A stretch of 64,000 bases of DNA from contig JAKLLG010000008.1 in assembly GCA_023150275.1 (NCBI GenBank), positions 1 through 64,000 on the forward strand, written 5' to 3'. The notes beneath the pieces were generated by a model. The model was not told the DNA's origin and searched no databases. It saw nothing but the letters and a program-made list of their open reading frames with translations. A program made the translations under genes and the position numbers. The DNA comes from Rhodocyclaceae bacterium (GTDB lineage Bacteria; Pseudomonadota; Gammaproteobacteria; Burkholderiales; Rhodocyclaceae). Below, piece by piece: positions 35,777 to 46,742 of this stretch. Every line of letters begins with the position of its first letter. Within the stretch, counting starts at the first letter, position 1.

Positions 35777-38107
35777 CTAGCGCTGCAGCTTGGCGAAAGC
35801 CGCGGCCATCGAACCCTGCGGCTCATGCTGCGGACGCGAGTCACGCCGCTGCGAGTCCTGCCCGAAGCGCTGGCCCGGGCGATTGCCGCTGTTGGCGGGC
35901 GGCAGGCCCTTCTTCTGCGTCGGCGTGTCCGACATGCGCATGGTAAGCGCCACGCGCTGGCGCTGCAGGTCGACTTCGAGCACCTTGACCTTGACGATGT
36001 CGCCGGCCTTGACGACCTCGTGCGGGTCTTTCACGAAGCGGTCGGCCAGTGCCGAGACGTGCACGAGGCCGTCCTGATGCACGCCGATGTCGACGAAGGC
36101 GCCGAAGTTGGCGACGTTGGTGACGACGCCTTCGAGCATCATGCCCGGTTCGAGATCGGAGAGCTTTTCGACGCCCTCGCGGAAGGTGGCGGCCTTGAAT
36201 TCGGGGCGCGGGTCGCGGCCCGGCTTTTCCAGTTCCTTGAGGATGTCCTGCACGGTCGGCAGGCCGAACTGCTCGTCGGCGTACTTCGCGGCATTGACGG
36301 CCTTCACGGTACGCGCGTCGCCGATGACGTCCTTGATGCCCTTCTTGATGTCGGCCTGGATTCGTTCGACGACCGGGTAGGCTTCCGGGTGCACCGCCGA
36401 GGCGTCGAGCGGGTTGTCGCCGTTGATGACGCGCAGGAAGCCGGCGGCCTGTTCGAAGGTCTTGTCACCGAGGCGTGGCACTTTCAGCAGCGCCTGGCGG
36501 TCGGCGAAGGCGCCGTGAATGTCGCGGTAGGAAACGATGTTCGCGGCGAGACTGGAATTGAGGCCGGAGATGCGGGTGAGCAGGGCGACCGAAGCGGTGT
36601 TTACATCGACGCCGACGGCGTTCACGCAGTCCTCGACGATGGCATCCAGCGTCTTCGCGAGCCGCGTCTGCGACACGTCGTGCTGGTACTGGCCGACGCC
36701 AATGGCTTTCGGCTCGATCTTCACCAGTTCGGCGAGCGGGTCCTGCAGGCGGCGGGCGATCGACACCGCGCCACGCAGGCTGACGTCGAGCTCGGGGAAT
36801 TCCTTCGCCGCGAATTCGGAGGCCGAATAGACCGAGGCGCCGGCCTCCGAGACCATGATCTTGGTGAGCTTCATCGCCGGGTAGCGCTTCATCAGGTCGG
36901 CCACCAGCTTGTCGGTTTCGCGCGAGGCAGTGCCGTTGCCTATGCTGATGAGCTCGACCTGGTGCTTGGCGCACAGCGCCGCCAGCACGTGCAATGAGCC
37001 TTCCCAGTCGCAGCGCGGCTCGTGCGGGTAGATGGTGGCGGTGTCGAGCAGCTTGCCGGTGCGGTCGACGACGGCGATCTTGCAGCCGGTGCGGATGCCG
37101 GGGTCGAGGCCGAGCACGGCGCGCGGGCCGGCCGGGGCGGCGAGCAGCAGGTCTTTCAGGTTGCGGCCGAAAACGCGGATCGCTTCCTCCTCGGCACGCT
37201 CGCGCAGGGCATTCATCAATTCGAGTTCGAGGTGCATGAAGACCTTGATCTTCCAGGTCCAGCGCACGGTGTCGGCGAGCCATTTGTCGGCGGGACGCCC
37301 CTGATCCCTGATTCCGAAGCGCGCGGCGATGCGGGATTCGCAGGGGTTGTGGCCTGCTGGCTTCGTTTCAGCATCGAGTTCCGAATCGAGCACCAGCGAG
37401 ACCTGCAGCATGCCTTCGTTGCGGCCGCGGAAGAGGGCCAGCGCGCGGTGCGAGGGGATGTCGGCGAGTGGCTCCGAGTAATCGAAGTAATCGCGGAACT
37501 TGGCGCCTTCGTTCTCCTTGCCTTCGGCGACGACCGACTTCACGACGCCGTGCTCGTCGAGGTATTCGCGCAGCGTGCCGAGCAGCTGGGCGTCCTCGGC
37601 GAACTGCTCCATCAGGATCTGGCGGGCGCCGTCGAGGACGGCCTTGGTATCGGCGAAGCCGGCTTCGGCATTCAGGAATTTCGCGGCTTCAGTTTCCGGC
37701 ACCAGCGTCGGGTCATTCAGCAGCGCCTCGGCGAGCGGTGCGATGCCGGCTTCGCGGGCGATCTGGGCCTTGGTGCGGCGCTTCTGCTTGTACGGCAGGT
37801 AGAGGTCTTCCAGGCGCTGCTTGGTCTCGGCCTGCAGGATCTCGGCCTTCAGTTCGGGCGTCATCTTGCCCTGTTCCTCGATCGAGGCGAGGATCGCCGT
37901 GCGCCGCTCTTCCATCTCGCGCAGGTAGGTCAGGCGCTCTTCGAGCGTACGCAGCTGGGTGTCGTCGAGGTTGCCGGTGACTTCCTTGCGGTAGCGGGCG
38001 ATGAAGGGGACGGTGGCGCCTTCGTCGAGCAGCTGGACGGCGGCAATGACCTGCGACGGGCGGACGCCCAGTTCAATGGCGATGCGGTGTTCGATGGGTG
38101 CGAGCAT
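35777..38107 (-). CDS. tex: Transcription accessory / RNA-binding protein Tex
   Basis: This 776-residue cytosolic protein has an N-terminal helical Tex domain ([20 protein letters not shown]), a YqgF/RuvC-like domain ([18 protein letters not shown]), helix-hairpin-helix segments ([32 protein letters not shown]), and a C-terminal S1 RNA-binding domain ([17 protein letters not shown]). A basic Gln/Arg-rich tail follows. Length matches bacterial Tex. Confidence 0.95.
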   Translation of the reverse strand: MLAPIEHRIAIELGVRPSQVIAAVQLLDEGATVPFIARYRKEVTGNLDDTQLRTLEERLTYLREMEERRTAILASIEEQGKMTPELKAEILQAETKQRLEDLYLPYKQKRRTKAQIAREAGIAPLAEALLNDPTLVPETEAAKFLNAEAGFADTKAVLDGARQILMEQFAEDAQLLGTLREYLDEHGVVKSVVAEGKENEGAKFRDYFDYSEPLADIPSHRALALFRGRNEGMLQVSLVLDSELDAETKPAGHNPCESRIAARFGIRDQGRPADKWLADTVRWTWKIKVFMHLELELMNALRERAEEEAIRVFGRNLKDLLLAAPAGPRAVLGLDPGIRTGCKIAVVDRTGKLLDTATIYPHEPRCDWEGSLHVLAALCAKHQVELISIGNGTASRETDKLVADLMKRYPAMKLTKIMVSEAGASVYSASEFAAKEFPELDVSLRGAVSIARRLQDPLAELVKIEPKAIGVGQYQHDVSQTRLAKTLDAIVEDCVNAVGVDVNTASVALLTRISGLNSSLAANIVSYRDIHGAFADRQALLKVPRLGDKTFEQAAGFLRVINGDNPLDASAVHPEAYPVVERIQADIKKGIKDVIGDARTVKAVNAAKYADEQFGLPTVQDILKELEKPGRDPRPEFKAATFREGVEKLSDLEPGMMLEGVVTNVANFGAFVDIGVHQDGLVHVSALADRFVKDPHEVVKAGDIVKVKVLEVDLQRQRVALTMRMSDTPTQKKGLPPANSGNRPGQRFGQDSQRRDSRPQHEPQGSMAAAFAKLQR

Positions 38108-38241
38108 GCGGGAGTGTCGGCGACGGGCGTCGCGGAAATGGAGAAAACAGGGGGCGAACTATGCAGAAACGGGGGCAAAAACTCAAGCCGGCCGGCGAAC
38201 GGCGCCGATATCGCTCCGCAAGTGCATGAAACGCAAAGGAA

Positions 38242-40488
38242 TCAGGTGCTGCGGCGTTGATGCCACCAGTTGATGAAACTGGCCGAGTCGACCGGCCGGG
38301 AGTAAAGGAAGCCCTGTGCGAACGGGCAACCGAGATCGACCAGCAGTTGCGCCTGTTCCTCGGTTTCGATGCCTTCGGCGATGATCTGCAGGCCGAGCGA
38401 CTGGCCGAGGCGGATGATCGTCTGTGCGATGCTGGCCCCGCTGGCGCGGGCACTGCCGAGGTCGCGCACGAAGGCACGGTCGATCTTCAGCCGGTCGATT
38501 GGCAGACGGTGCAGATAGGAAAGCGAGGAGAAGCCCGTGCCGAAATCGTCGATGGCGACCTGGATGCCCATCGTCTTCAGTTCCTGCAGCGTGGAGATGA
38601 CCATCTCGGCATCGAGCATGGCGACGCTTTCGGTGATCTCCAGCTCGATCCGGTCCGGTGCGATGCCGGCGGTGTCGAGTGCCGCGCGCATGCGGGAGAG
38701 GAAGGTCGGGTCGCGGAATTGCACCAGCGACACATTGATCGCCATGTGCACGCCGCGAATTCCCTGGGCATCCCAGGCCTTGAGCTCATTGACTGCCGTA
38801 TGGAAGACCCAGGCTCCCAGTTCGACAATCAATCCGGAGTATTCGGCGAGCGAAATGAACAGGTCCGGTCGGATGAAGTTGCCGTCGGCACCACGCCAGC
38901 GGATCAGCGCCTCTGCCCCGATCACTTCGCCGCTGACGAGACTGACCTGCGGCTGGTAGTGCAGTTCCAGCCCGCGCCGGTGTTCGACGGCAAGCCGAAG
39001 ATCGTGCAGCAGATCGAGACGGCTGCGCATCGCGACAGCCATGTCGCTGGTGTAGTAGTGCCAGCGCCCGCGATCGCCGGTCTTGGCGCGGTTGAGCGCG
39101 ATGTTGGCGGCCTTGAGCAGGTCGATGCCGTCGCTGGCGGCGGCTTCGTCGAGGCGGACGAGGCCGATTGTTGCCTGTACCGGCAGGGAATACTCGCCGA
39201 CCGCGAACGGCAGGCGGAAGTGATCCATCAGCTGCCGTGGGTCGAGCATTTCATCCGGGCCGAAAATGCCGAACACGTCGCCACCGACACGCGCCAGTGT
39301 CATTCGTGGCAGCAGCGCCATCGACAGCCGCTGCGCGACCGATAGCAGCAACTGGTCACCTTTTTGGTGGCCCAGCGCGTCGTTGAGCTCGGAGAAGTGG
39401 TCGATGTCGATCAGCGCCATCGTCCAGCCCTGTTCTTCGGAGCGCAGATGATCGTCGATGCGGGCGACGAAGCCGATACGGTTCGATAGTCGTGTCAGCC
39501 GGTCGGAGTAGGCGGAGAAGTTGAGATCGGCAATCAGGCCGGCATTTTCCAGCCCGACCCCTATGTTGACGCAATAGACCGCAAGCAACTGGGATTGCTC
39601 TTCGGAAAGCGGCTTTGCGGCGGCGACGAAAAGCACTGCCGGATTGGCCTCGTTGGCGGCGATGTAGAACGCTGCTGAATTGCCTTCGCGGACGTGTTCG
39701 CGACGCGCCAGCGCTTGTTCGACGAGTGCGACGGCGCTGCCGGCATCCTGCAGCGGCCGCCCGAGTTGTGCGGTAAAGCACCCGACTGCACCGACAATGA
39801 AGTAAGGCTGTGCGCTCAGATGGCTGCCGTAGTTGGCCCGATGGGCGCACAGGAAAACGTCAACACTGTTTTCGTCGATCAGCGCGGCGGCGTTGTCGAC
39901 TGCGGCTTTGCAGAAGCCGGCAACATCGCGTTGGGCATAGAGCAGCGGTGCCGATTCAACGATGTGCGACAGCGCCCGACGCCCGGTAATGAGCCGCTTC
40001 AGATGATCGTAGGAACGTACCGCGGTGGTCAGTGTCGTCAGCAATCGTACACGGGTCAGTTCCGACTTCGTCTTGTAGTCGTTGATGTCGTACTCGCGGA
40101 TTACCCGCATTTCCGGGGCGTAGCCCGGCTGCCCGGTACGCAGGATGACGCGCATCTCGCTACGACCGAGTTCCTTGCGGATCACGCGCACGAGATCAAG
40201 ACCGGCGCTTTCGTGCTCCATTACCACGTCGAGAATGACGACGGCGATGTCATCGTCGGCCTTGACCATTGCGAGGGCCTCGGTGCCCGTGTGCGCGTGC
40301 AGGAAATGCAACGGCCGGTCGTCGATACGGATGTCCTGCAGTGCAAAAACGGTGGCGTTGTGCACCTCCGGGTCGTCATCGACGATCAGGATGTGCCATT
40401 TCGGCTCGTCGAGCGGCCGCGCCGACGAAGCGTCGGGTACGAGATCGTCAACGATGTCGAGATCGTCGTGATGGGGGCCGGATGTCAT
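38242..40488 (-). CDS. Response regulator with REC, DUF3369, degenerate GGDEF and EAL domains
   Basis: In this 748-residue protein the receiver has DDD at 37-39 and phospho-acceptor Asp87. Residues about 165-320 are the DUF3369/GAF-like module. The GGDEF domain reads GGDVF at 402-406, so cyclase activity is unlikely. The EAL domain keeps EAL (526-528), ELEITES, DDFGTG (647-652) and AEGIE, and should be an active c-di-GMP phosphodiesterase. It starts 21 bases after the stop of the PAS histidine kinase gene on the same strand, making that kinase the obvious partner. Confidence 0.93.
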   Translation of the reverse strand: MTSGPHHDDLDIVDDLVPDASSARPLDEPKWHILIVDDDPEVHNATVFALQDIRIDDRPLHFLHAHTGTEALAMVKADDDIAVVILDVVMEHESAGLDLVRVIRKELGRSEMRVILRTGQPGYAPEMRVIREYDINDYKTKSELTRVRLLTTLTTAVRSYDHLKRLITGRRALSHIVESAPLLYAQRDVAGFCKAAVDNAAALIDENSVDVFLCAHRANYGSHLSAQPYFIVGAVGCFTAQLGRPLQDAGSAVALVEQALARREHVREGNSAAFYIAANEANPAVLFVAAAKPLSEEQSQLLAVYCVNIGVGLENAGLIADLNFSAYSDRLTRLSNRIGFVARIDDHLRSEEQGWTMALIDIDHFSELNDALGHQKGDQLLLSVAQRLSMALLPRMTLARVGGDVFGIFGPDEMLDPRQLMDHFRLPFAVGEYSLPVQATIGLVRLDEAAASDGIDLLKAANIALNRAKTGDRGRWHYYTSDMAVAMRSRLDLLHDLRLAVEHRRGLELHYQPQVSLVSGEVIGAEALIRWRGADGNFIRPDLFISLAEYSGLIVELGAWVFHTAVNELKAWDAQGIRGVHMAINVSLVQFRDPTFLSRMRAALDTAGIAPDRIELEITESVAMLDAEMVISTLQELKTMGIQVAIDDFGTGFSSLSYLHRLPIDRLKIDRAFVRDLGSARASGASIAQTIIRLGQSLGLQIIAEGIETEEQAQLLVDLGCPFAQGFLYSRPVDSASFINWWHQRRST

Positions 40489-40509
40489 TCTCGGAGGCGG
40501 CTTATATAT

Positions 40510-43500
40510 TCAATCTTGGGAGCCTGGGGCGCTGACAGGCATTCTAAGCGTAAAAGTCGCACCGTTGCCAACCGCACTGCTTACCGTCACACGGCCACCG
40601 AGCACACGCGTTGCGATGTTATAGACGATGTTCAGGCCGAGGCCGCTGCCTCCTTGGCCGAGCTTGGTCGTGAAAAAGGGATCGAAAATCCTGCGCAGGT
40701 TCTCTTCCGGGATGCCGATGCCGTCGTCGCTGACGGAGAGCATGACTTCGTCGTTATCAGCGAGACTTGCCCGCAACTCGACATGCCCGTGATCGCGGCC
40801 TTCGAAGGCATGCAGGACGGCGTTATTGACGAAGTTGCTGACGACCTGCCCGAGCGGGCCGGGGAAGCTGTCCATCACGATCCCTTCCGGAATCTCCATC
40901 GTCACCTTGAAGGGCGTCTTGCGCAGCGTTGGTGACAGCGTCGTCAGCACCTCGCCGACCACTTCGCGCAGATCGAAGCGGCGGCGCTGATCGCTGGTCT
41001 GGTCCACGGCGACCTGCTTGAAGCTGGCAACCAGCGCGCGCGCCTGGCTGAGGCTGCGCAGGAGCAGGTCGCTCGCAGTGCGTGCCGACTCCAGGTAGGC
41101 ATTGAGCGACGAGCGCCGCAGCGTGCCTTCGCCCACTTCGTCGGCAAACTCGACTGTCTTGTCGTGCAGGGTACTGGCAACGGTGACGCTGTTGCCGATC
41201 GGCGTGTTCAGTTCGTGGGCGACACCGGCAACCAGCGACCCCAGTGCGGCCAGCTTTTCGGAACGAATCAACTCCTCGTGCGCCTGCTGGAGTTCCTTCG
41301 TGCGCGCCTCGACGCGCGCTTCGAGCTCGTTGTTCAGCGTCGCCATGCGTTCCTCGATCTGGTGGCGCAAGGTGATGTCGGTGACTGCCCATAGGTAGCA
41401 ATTCCGCCCGCCGATCTCGAAGACGCGGCCCGAGATGAGACCGTAGACGATCTCGCCGTCGGCGCGCCGATAGCGGACTTCGAAGCGGTCCATTTCGCCG
41501 CCGCATTCGACAACCTTGCGGTAGAGCGCTTCGCGATCGTCGGCCTCCACCCACAGACCGAATTCCAGTGAGTTGCGACCGATGACCTGTTCACGCCGGT
41601 AGCCGAGAAATTCCTGCCAGGCACGATTGACGTCAACGAGGACGCCCGTCTCCACGTCGGTGATGGCGAGCGCGACGGGCGAGTAATGCACGATGCGCGA
41701 AAGGCGCGCTTCGCTTTCGCGCAGCACCTGCTCGGCTGCCTTCTGCTTGCGGATGTCGCGCACCACGCCAAGCAGCAACGGGCGGTTTCCAACCCGGATG
41801 ATCGATCCGTTGAGCAGGGCATCCACGTGGTCGCCATTGCGTGCCACGATATGCATCGGGTATTCGCGCAGTACCCCATCGCGCTGGAGAATGTCGACCG
41901 CTGTCTTCCGTTCCTCGGCATTGACCCATATTCCGAGTTCGAGCGTGGTTCGACCGATCGCCTCGTCTCGTGGCCAGCCGGTGGTGGTTTCGAAGGCTTC
42001 ATTCACATCGATCAGTTCGCCGGTGTCCAGGTAACTGATCGTGATGTAGTCGAGGCTGGCGTGGAAGGCTCCCGAGAAGCGCGCTTCCGAGAGGCGCAGG
42101 GCCTGCTCGGCGCGCTTCAGTGCCGTGATGTCCTCGACCGTTGCAACGAAGCCGCGGAACACGCCCTCCTGGGTGCGGATCGGAACGATATGCACGCGTC
42201 CCCACTGTGTGCTGCCGTCGCGGTTGACGACTTCGCGTTCGGACACGAAGCCGCTCTGCGTTTCCACTGCACGCTGCCAGTTTTCGCGCATCGCCGCTTG
42301 TTCGTCCGGATGCAGGTGCTTGATCCAGCGGCCGTCGAGTACTTCCTCCATCGTGCTGTCGATCAGCGCGAGGTAGCGCTGGTTGCACCAGACGAAGTTG
42401 GCCTTTTCGTCGGTGACGGCCATGCCGAGGTCGGAACTTTCCGAGAGTGCGCGGAAGCGTTCGGAGGCTTCCTGCAACTCGCGCTGAAGTTCGCGCAGAT
42501 CGGAGAGGTCGAGGTCGATGCAATAGAACTCCGGCTCTCCGTGCAGGTCGGCGATCATCACCTGTGTCGAGTAGATTGCAATTCGGCTGCCATCCTTGCG
42601 CTGCGCAAGGAATTCGCCGGGAGCAGACGCCCTGCCGGTACGCAGGGATGTCTCCAGCGTCGCGAGAAAATCCGCACGGTCCGCAGGTGCGATCACCAGG
42701 TCGGCGATCGATTTTCCGAGCGCTTCGCTGCGCGAATACCCGTAGAAGCGCTCGCTGGTGCTGTTCCAGTAGATCACGCGGCCATTGACGTCGTATCCCT
42801 GGACAGCAATGTTGCCGACCTCCTCGAAGATGCTGCGAAAGCGCAGTTCGCTGGCCAGCAGATTGCGCTCGCCGGCCTTGCGTTCGCTGATGTCGCTGAA
42901 GGCGGCGATGACGGCATAGGGCGCTGTTTCTCCCTCGTTGATCAGGGGGTGTGTGCTGGCGCTCATCCAGATGGCGCTGCCATCGGGGCGCTGCAGTCGG
43001 TAGGTGGTTGCCGGCGTGGGCTGGCCATCGTGCAGGGAGCGCGTCAGTGGGTATTCGGCGGGTGCGAGTGGCCGGCCGTCCTCCCGCTGCAGCCGGAACG
43101 GGCGGCGGTCGAAGTTCTCGTCACGCAACTCTTCGAGCGGAACGCCGAGAATGCGCGCCGCCGCGGGATTGGCCGTCAGCACCTCGCCGTTGCTGGCAAC
43201 GACGACGATGCCTTCGTCGAGTTCCTCGACCAGCGCCTGGTAGCGTGTCTCGGTTTCCTTGCGGTGGGCCAGTTCCTCGGCAAGCCGCGCCGTCGTGCTG
43301 ATCAGTTCGCTCTGCTGGCGGCGCTGGGTGATGATCAGCATGGCGATGCCGATCATCAGCATCAGCGCTGCCGCTAAGCCGAAGCCCAGCGGTGCGAATC
43401 CGGGAACGACGCGCAGGAACGGATAATCAAGATAGTGCAGGCCGAGCAGGCCGATGAGGACGCCCAGCGTGCGATAACCAACTTCGGGTTCCTGGCGTGC

Positions 43501-43929
43501 GAGGCGGAACAGCGCCACGGCGGTCAGCACGAGTACGGCACAGGCGGCGCCGAACAATGGAAATGTGCGCAGGTGAAAGGCCCAGTCCGCAGGTACGGAG
43601 ACGTTCCAGACCAGTGCAAGTACGAGCAGGCCGCCGATTGCCCGCAGACGCATCGGCTTTCCTTGCAGGGCCTGGGTGCCCAGCCAGATGAGCAGCACAG
43701 CGAATGCGAAGAGGGTGTCCGCGAGTATCCACAGTGCCGGCGGGCCGCCGGTGGTGATGGCGAGATGGACAAGCATGCGCAGCGACTGGGCCGAAAATGC
43801 CAGTGCCCAGAACAGCAGCGAGCGTTGTCCCGGCGAGAGGCGCCACAGGTAGAGGAATGTGGCCGCCAGGATCACCGAACTGAAGAGCGCGCCGGTGACG
43901 GCGGTGGGCAGGGAAAACTCGAAGGCCAT
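40510..43929 (-). CDS. Membrane multi-PAS sensor histidine kinase
   Basis: This 1139-residue protein has about seven hydrophobic segments in residues 1-215, forming a membrane sensor module. Five PAS/PAC units follow, roughly 235-360, 365-485, 495-610, 615-735 and 740-860, each with the 'F..N..A...LGY' pattern or variant. A coiled segment leads to the dimerisation domain with His905 in GVAHELNTPIGN, and to the ATPase domain with NFVNNAVLHAFEG, DDGIGIP and GGSGLGL. No receiver domain is present. It precedes the REC-GGDEF-EAL gene. The signal sensed is unknown. Confidence 0.93.
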   Translation of the reverse strand: MAFEFSLPTAVTGALFSSVILAATFLYLWRLSPGQRSLLFWALAFSAQSLRMLVHLAITTGGPPALWILADTLFAFAVLLIWLGTQALQGKPMRLRAIGGLLVLALVWNVSVPADWAFHLRTFPLFGAACAVLVLTAVALFRLARQEPEVGYRTLGVLIGLLGLHYLDYPFLRVVPGFAPLGFGLAAALMLMIGIAMLIITQRRQQSELISTTARLAEELAHRKETETRYQALVEELDEGIVVVASNGEVLTANPAAARILGVPLEELRDENFDRRPFRLQREDGRPLAPAEYPLTRSLHDGQPTPATTYRLQRPDGSAIWMSASTHPLINEGETAPYAVIAAFSDISERKAGERNLLASELRFRSIFEEVGNIAVQGYDVNGRVIYWNSTSERFYGYSRSEALGKSIADLVIAPADRADFLATLETSLRTGRASAPGEFLAQRKDGSRIAIYSTQVMIADLHGEPEFYCIDLDLSDLRELQRELQEASERFRALSESSDLGMAVTDEKANFVWCNQRYLALIDSTMEEVLDGRWIKHLHPDEQAAMRENWQRAVETQSGFVSEREVVNRDGSTQWGRVHIVPIRTQEGVFRGFVATVEDITALKRAEQALRLSEARFSGAFHASLDYITISYLDTGELIDVNEAFETTTGWPRDEAIGRTTLELGIWVNAEERKTAVDILQRDGVLREYPMHIVARNGDHVDALLNGSIIRVGNRPLLLGVVRDIRKQKAAEQVLRESEARLSRIVHYSPVALAITDVETGVLVDVNRAWQEFLGYRREQVIGRNSLEFGLWVEADDREALYRKVVECGGEMDRFEVRYRRADGEIVYGLISGRVFEIGGRNCYLWAVTDITLRHQIEERMATLNNELEARVEARTKELQQAHEELIRSEKLAALGSLVAGVAHELNTPIGNSVTVASTLHDKTVEFADEVGEGTLRRSSLNAYLESARTASDLLLRSLSQARALVASFKQVAVDQTSDQRRRFDLREVVGEVLTTLSPTLRKTPFKVTMEIPEGIVMDSFPGPLGQVVSNFVNNAVLHAFEGRDHGHVELRASLADNDEVMLSVSDDGIGIPEENLRRIFDPFFTTKLGQGGSGLGLNIVYNIATRVLGGRVTVSSAVGNGATFTLRMPVSAPGSQD

Positions 43930-44095
43930 CGTGGTGGACGCTGCTGGCTCGCCGGGTTAAATTACCCTCGATTCTGCACCAAACGGACTAACGGTGCAGT
44001 AGCGGCCGCATCGTATTGGCGCTATCCGAATTTGCGTCGCTGGCCGCGTCAATTTCTGCTGTCATGCCCACTCCCTCTTGCGCGAGAACGCCACC

Positions 44096-44533
44096 ATGAA
44101 AATCGATATCGATCGCTTCGCCCTCAAGGATGTGCCGGTTGCCGAGGAACGCGTGTTCACGTTCCCGGCAGGCCTCGTGGGTTTCGAGGAGAACAAGCGC
44201 TTCACCTTGTTTCACGAAGAAGGCAAGCCGACGGTGTTCTGGCTGCAGTCGCTGGACGACCCGGCGCTGAGTTTTTCGGTGGTGCCGCCGGAGCGGATCA
44301 ATGTCGAATATGAAATCGATCTCTCCGACGAGGAAAGCGGGCTGCTCGGCCTGAGCGATCCTGCCGACGCGATCGTCGTCGTGATCCTTTACCGCGATGC
44401 AGTCGCCGGTGCCGACGGCGGGCGCATCGCCGCCAGCACACACTCGCCGCTGGTGATTAATGCGAAGACCCGTGTTGGCATGCAGAAGATCCTGCGCGAT
44501 GTGCAACCGAGCGTTGTCTATCGGGGGCGCTGA
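44096..44533 (+). CDS. fliW: Flagellar assembly factor FliW
   Basis: This 145-residue cytosolic protein has the FliW core: FTFPAGLVGFEENKRF, FWLQSLDDPALSF and ADAIVVVILYR, with the C-terminal SPLVINAKTRVGMQKIL. FliW antagonises CsrA and binds flagellin, coupling flagellin level to translation. ATG at 44096 is the family start although the ribosome site is weak. No csrA or flagellin gene lies nearby in this window. Confidence 0.92.
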   Translation: MKIDIDRFALKDVPVAEERVFTFPAGLVGFEENKRFTLFHEEGKPTVFWLQSLDDPALSFSVVPPERINVEYEIDLSDEESGLLGLSDPADAIVVVILYRDAVAGADGGRIAASTHSPLVINAKTRVGMQKILRDVQPSVVYRGR

Positions 44534-44565
44534 GGCGTCAGCAAGGCTTTGTCGAAGCTGGCCGG

Positions 44566-45093
44566 TCAGCCGGTCAGCGTACGCAGCTGGTCGCGGTAGC
44601 GCCGTGCGTTTTCCACGTAGTGGTCGGCGCTGTGCTGCAGCCGCGCGACTTCCTCGTCGCTGAGTTCGCGCACCACCTTGCCCGGCGAGCCGACGATGAG
44701 AACACGCTCCGGGAAGGCCTTTCCCTCCGGAATAAGCGTGTTTGCGCCAACGATGCTGTGCCGTCCGATCACCGCGCGGTTGAGCACGATCGAGCCGATG
44801 CCGATCAAGGAGCCGTCGCCGATCGTGCACCCATGCAGCATCACGAGATGACCGACGGTGACATTGGCGCCCAGCGTCAGCGGCACGCCTTCGTCGGTGT
44901 GCAGTACCGAACCATCCTGGATGTTGCTGTTTTCGCCGATGCTGATCGGGTCGTTGTCGCCGCGCAGCACGGCGTTCCACCAGATGGAGGCACGCGCGGC
45001 GAGGCGCACGTCACCGATCACCGTCGCGTTCGGCGCGATCCAGCTGTCGGCGGCGATCAGGGGCTTCTTGTCGGCGAGTTCGTAGATGGGCAT
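44566..45093 (-). CDS. Gamma-carbonic-anhydrase-like hexapeptide-repeat protein (YrdA family)
   Basis: This 175-residue left-handed beta-helix protein has hexapeptide repeats from about residue 20 to 130 ([32 protein letters not shown]). Metal-ligand histidines are visible in VLHTDEG and HLVMLHG. Enzymatic CO2 hydration is known for some members only. It lies 20 bases after the PilZ-motif gene on the same strand. Confidence 0.9.
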   Translation of the reverse strand: MPIYELADKKPLIAADSWIAPNATVIGDVRLAARASIWWNAVLRGDNDPISIGENSNIQDGSVLHTDEGVPLTLGANVTVGHLVMLHGCTIGDGSLIGIGSIVLNRAVIGRHSIVGANTLIPEGKAFPERVLIVGSPGKVVRELSDEEVARLQHSADHYVENARRYRDQLRTLTG

Positions 45094-45113
45094 GGTGGCT
45101 CCGGCTTGCGGGT

Positions 45114-46676
45114 TCAGCTTGCGGCTTGCGGCACAAGGACGTGGAATTCGTTGTTGCCATTTGCTTCCAGACGCTGCCCGAGTCGCAGCAGCACCGTGTC
45201 GTTGCCGCTCGGGTAACGCACTTCGAGCCCGGCCGGCACGGTGCCGGGTACCGCCAGCAGGCCGGCGGCATTGTTGTAGGTGGGCATGCGCGGCAGCAGC
45301 ACGGCCTTGGCGCGGCCGCTGCCGTTGATTGCCGGCAGCTCGACGACCACCGCCTGCGGCGAGATGTTCTGCAGGCCCAGCTCGAAGCGTGCCTGACCGG
45401 CATTGCTGACGCGGCGCACCAGGCAGATCTGCACGCGGCTGCTCTCGCGCGGCCGCAACGCGACCACGTCGCCGACTTCAATCGGTCCGATGTCACCGCG
45501 CACGTAACGCACGCCAAAGCCATCCGGGCTCTCGTCGATGAGTGCCCATTCGCTGACCGCAGGGGACGCCGGTCCGCGTTTGCCGGAGTCGTTGCGTCGC
45601 CGCCGGTAGGCGGCACCGGTGAGGAAAAGGCTGACGTCGAAGAGGCCGACGACGAGATCGGCGCGCGGCTTGAAGCGCATGCGCGAGAAGCGTCGCGTTG
45701 GTTGCGCCCCCCACATCGCGGCCAGCGTGCGCAGCATCGGCAACGATGCCTTCGGCAGGAGCCATTCGTGCGGCATGTCGAGGCGTGTCTTGGCGCCGAT
45801 GTCGCTCTTGATGGTCGCGGCGAGTTCGGTGCAATCGAGGTAGACGCTGTCGGCCCTGCCACCTTCGCGTATGCGCACCAGCGGCTTGCCGGGGCCCGCT
45901 TCGCCGGCGTTGATCACGAACAGCGGCGCATCCGGCCGGATTTCGTTGAGTGCATCGCGGTGGCGGATACGCACCAGTGCAGCGCCACGCGTTGCGCAGT
46001 CGAGCAGGGCGTCGAGGTCGGTACGGGCGAACTTGCCGGGGTCGGCGTAGGCAATCAGCAGGGTCGACACGTAAAGGTGAGCGACAGGCGGCCCTGATTT
46101 TGCTGGCCCCAGGAGATTAAGCCGCGCCGCCGCGCGATAGAGTTCGTGCAGATGCTGCCAGGAAGTGGCCGACGGCGTCGCATAGGCGCGATAGGCCAGC
46201 AGTTGCCGGCGGCGCAAGGAGGCGATCGCGCGCTGCAGTGCGTGCTGGACGAGCAGCGCGAGGCCACCGGCGAGTTTGCGCATCTCGATGCTGGTGGCCA
46301 CGTTGCTGTAGCCGGCGGCAAGGCTCTTCAGCAGGTTGTCGGCGGCGATTGCCCGCGCCTGCGCCTTGCCGGTGAATGGCAGCGGCGCGGCCTCGATCTC
46401 CCGTTCCAGCGGTGGCAGCAGCTCCTGCGCAATGCCGTCGAAACTGTCGAGCAGCTTGAGCCGCATGTGCAGGTTGTCCTGCGCGGCGATCATCGTCGTC
46501 AGCCGGTGCGCGAGCGAGGCGGCAATTTCCTCGGCGGGCGCGTCGCGCATGCTGTCGAGCCAGTCACGCAAGGCCTGGGCGCCGTCGTCACCGTCCTCGC
46601 GGCGGCCGATCGGCAACCAGTTGCGCAGGAAATCGAGGGGAGTATCCATGGTTTTCATGCCGGGAGAGAGTTCCAT
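45114..46676 (-). CDS. PilZ-motif protein of unknown function
   Basis: This 520-residue protein has no signal peptide. Residues 1-330 are a helical region that I do not recognise. The C-terminal third has arginine-rich RRFSRMRF (about 329-335) and RRRRN, followed by DESPDG at 381-386, which fits the PilZ pattern of arginines then DxSxxG that binds c-di-GMP. A beta-rich segment follows to the end. An effector role is therefore inferred, not shown. The gene sits between srkA (66-base gap) and the carbonic-anhydrase-like gene on one strand. Confidence 0.6.
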   Translation of the reverse strand: MELSPGMKTMDTPLDFLRNWLPIGRREDGDDGAQALRDWLDSMRDAPAEEIAASLAHRLTTMIAAQDNLHMRLKLLDSFDGIAQELLPPLEREIEAAPLPFTGKAQARAIAADNLLKSLAAGYSNVATSIEMRKLAGGLALLVQHALQRAIASLRRRQLLAYRAYATPSATSWQHLHELYRAAARLNLLGPAKSGPPVAHLYVSTLLIAYADPGKFARTDLDALLDCATRGAALVRIRHRDALNEIRPDAPLFVINAGEAGPGKPLVRIREGGRADSVYLDCTELAATIKSDIGAKTRLDMPHEWLLPKASLPMLRTLAAMWGAQPTRRFSRMRFKPRADLVVGLFDVSLFLTGAAYRRRRNDSGKRGPASPAVSEWALIDESPDGFGVRYVRGDIGPIEVGDVVALRPRESSRVQICLVRRVSNAGQARFELGLQNISPQAVVVELPAINGSGRAKAVLLPRMPTYNNAAGLLAVPGTVPAGLEVRYPSGNDTVLLRLGQRLEANGNNEFHVLVPQAAS

Positions 46677-46742
46677 TATGGTCGAGACGCCCGTGCTTGG
46701 CGAGTTTCCGCAACGCCCCCGTTCTGCCCTGGCGGTCTTGCG

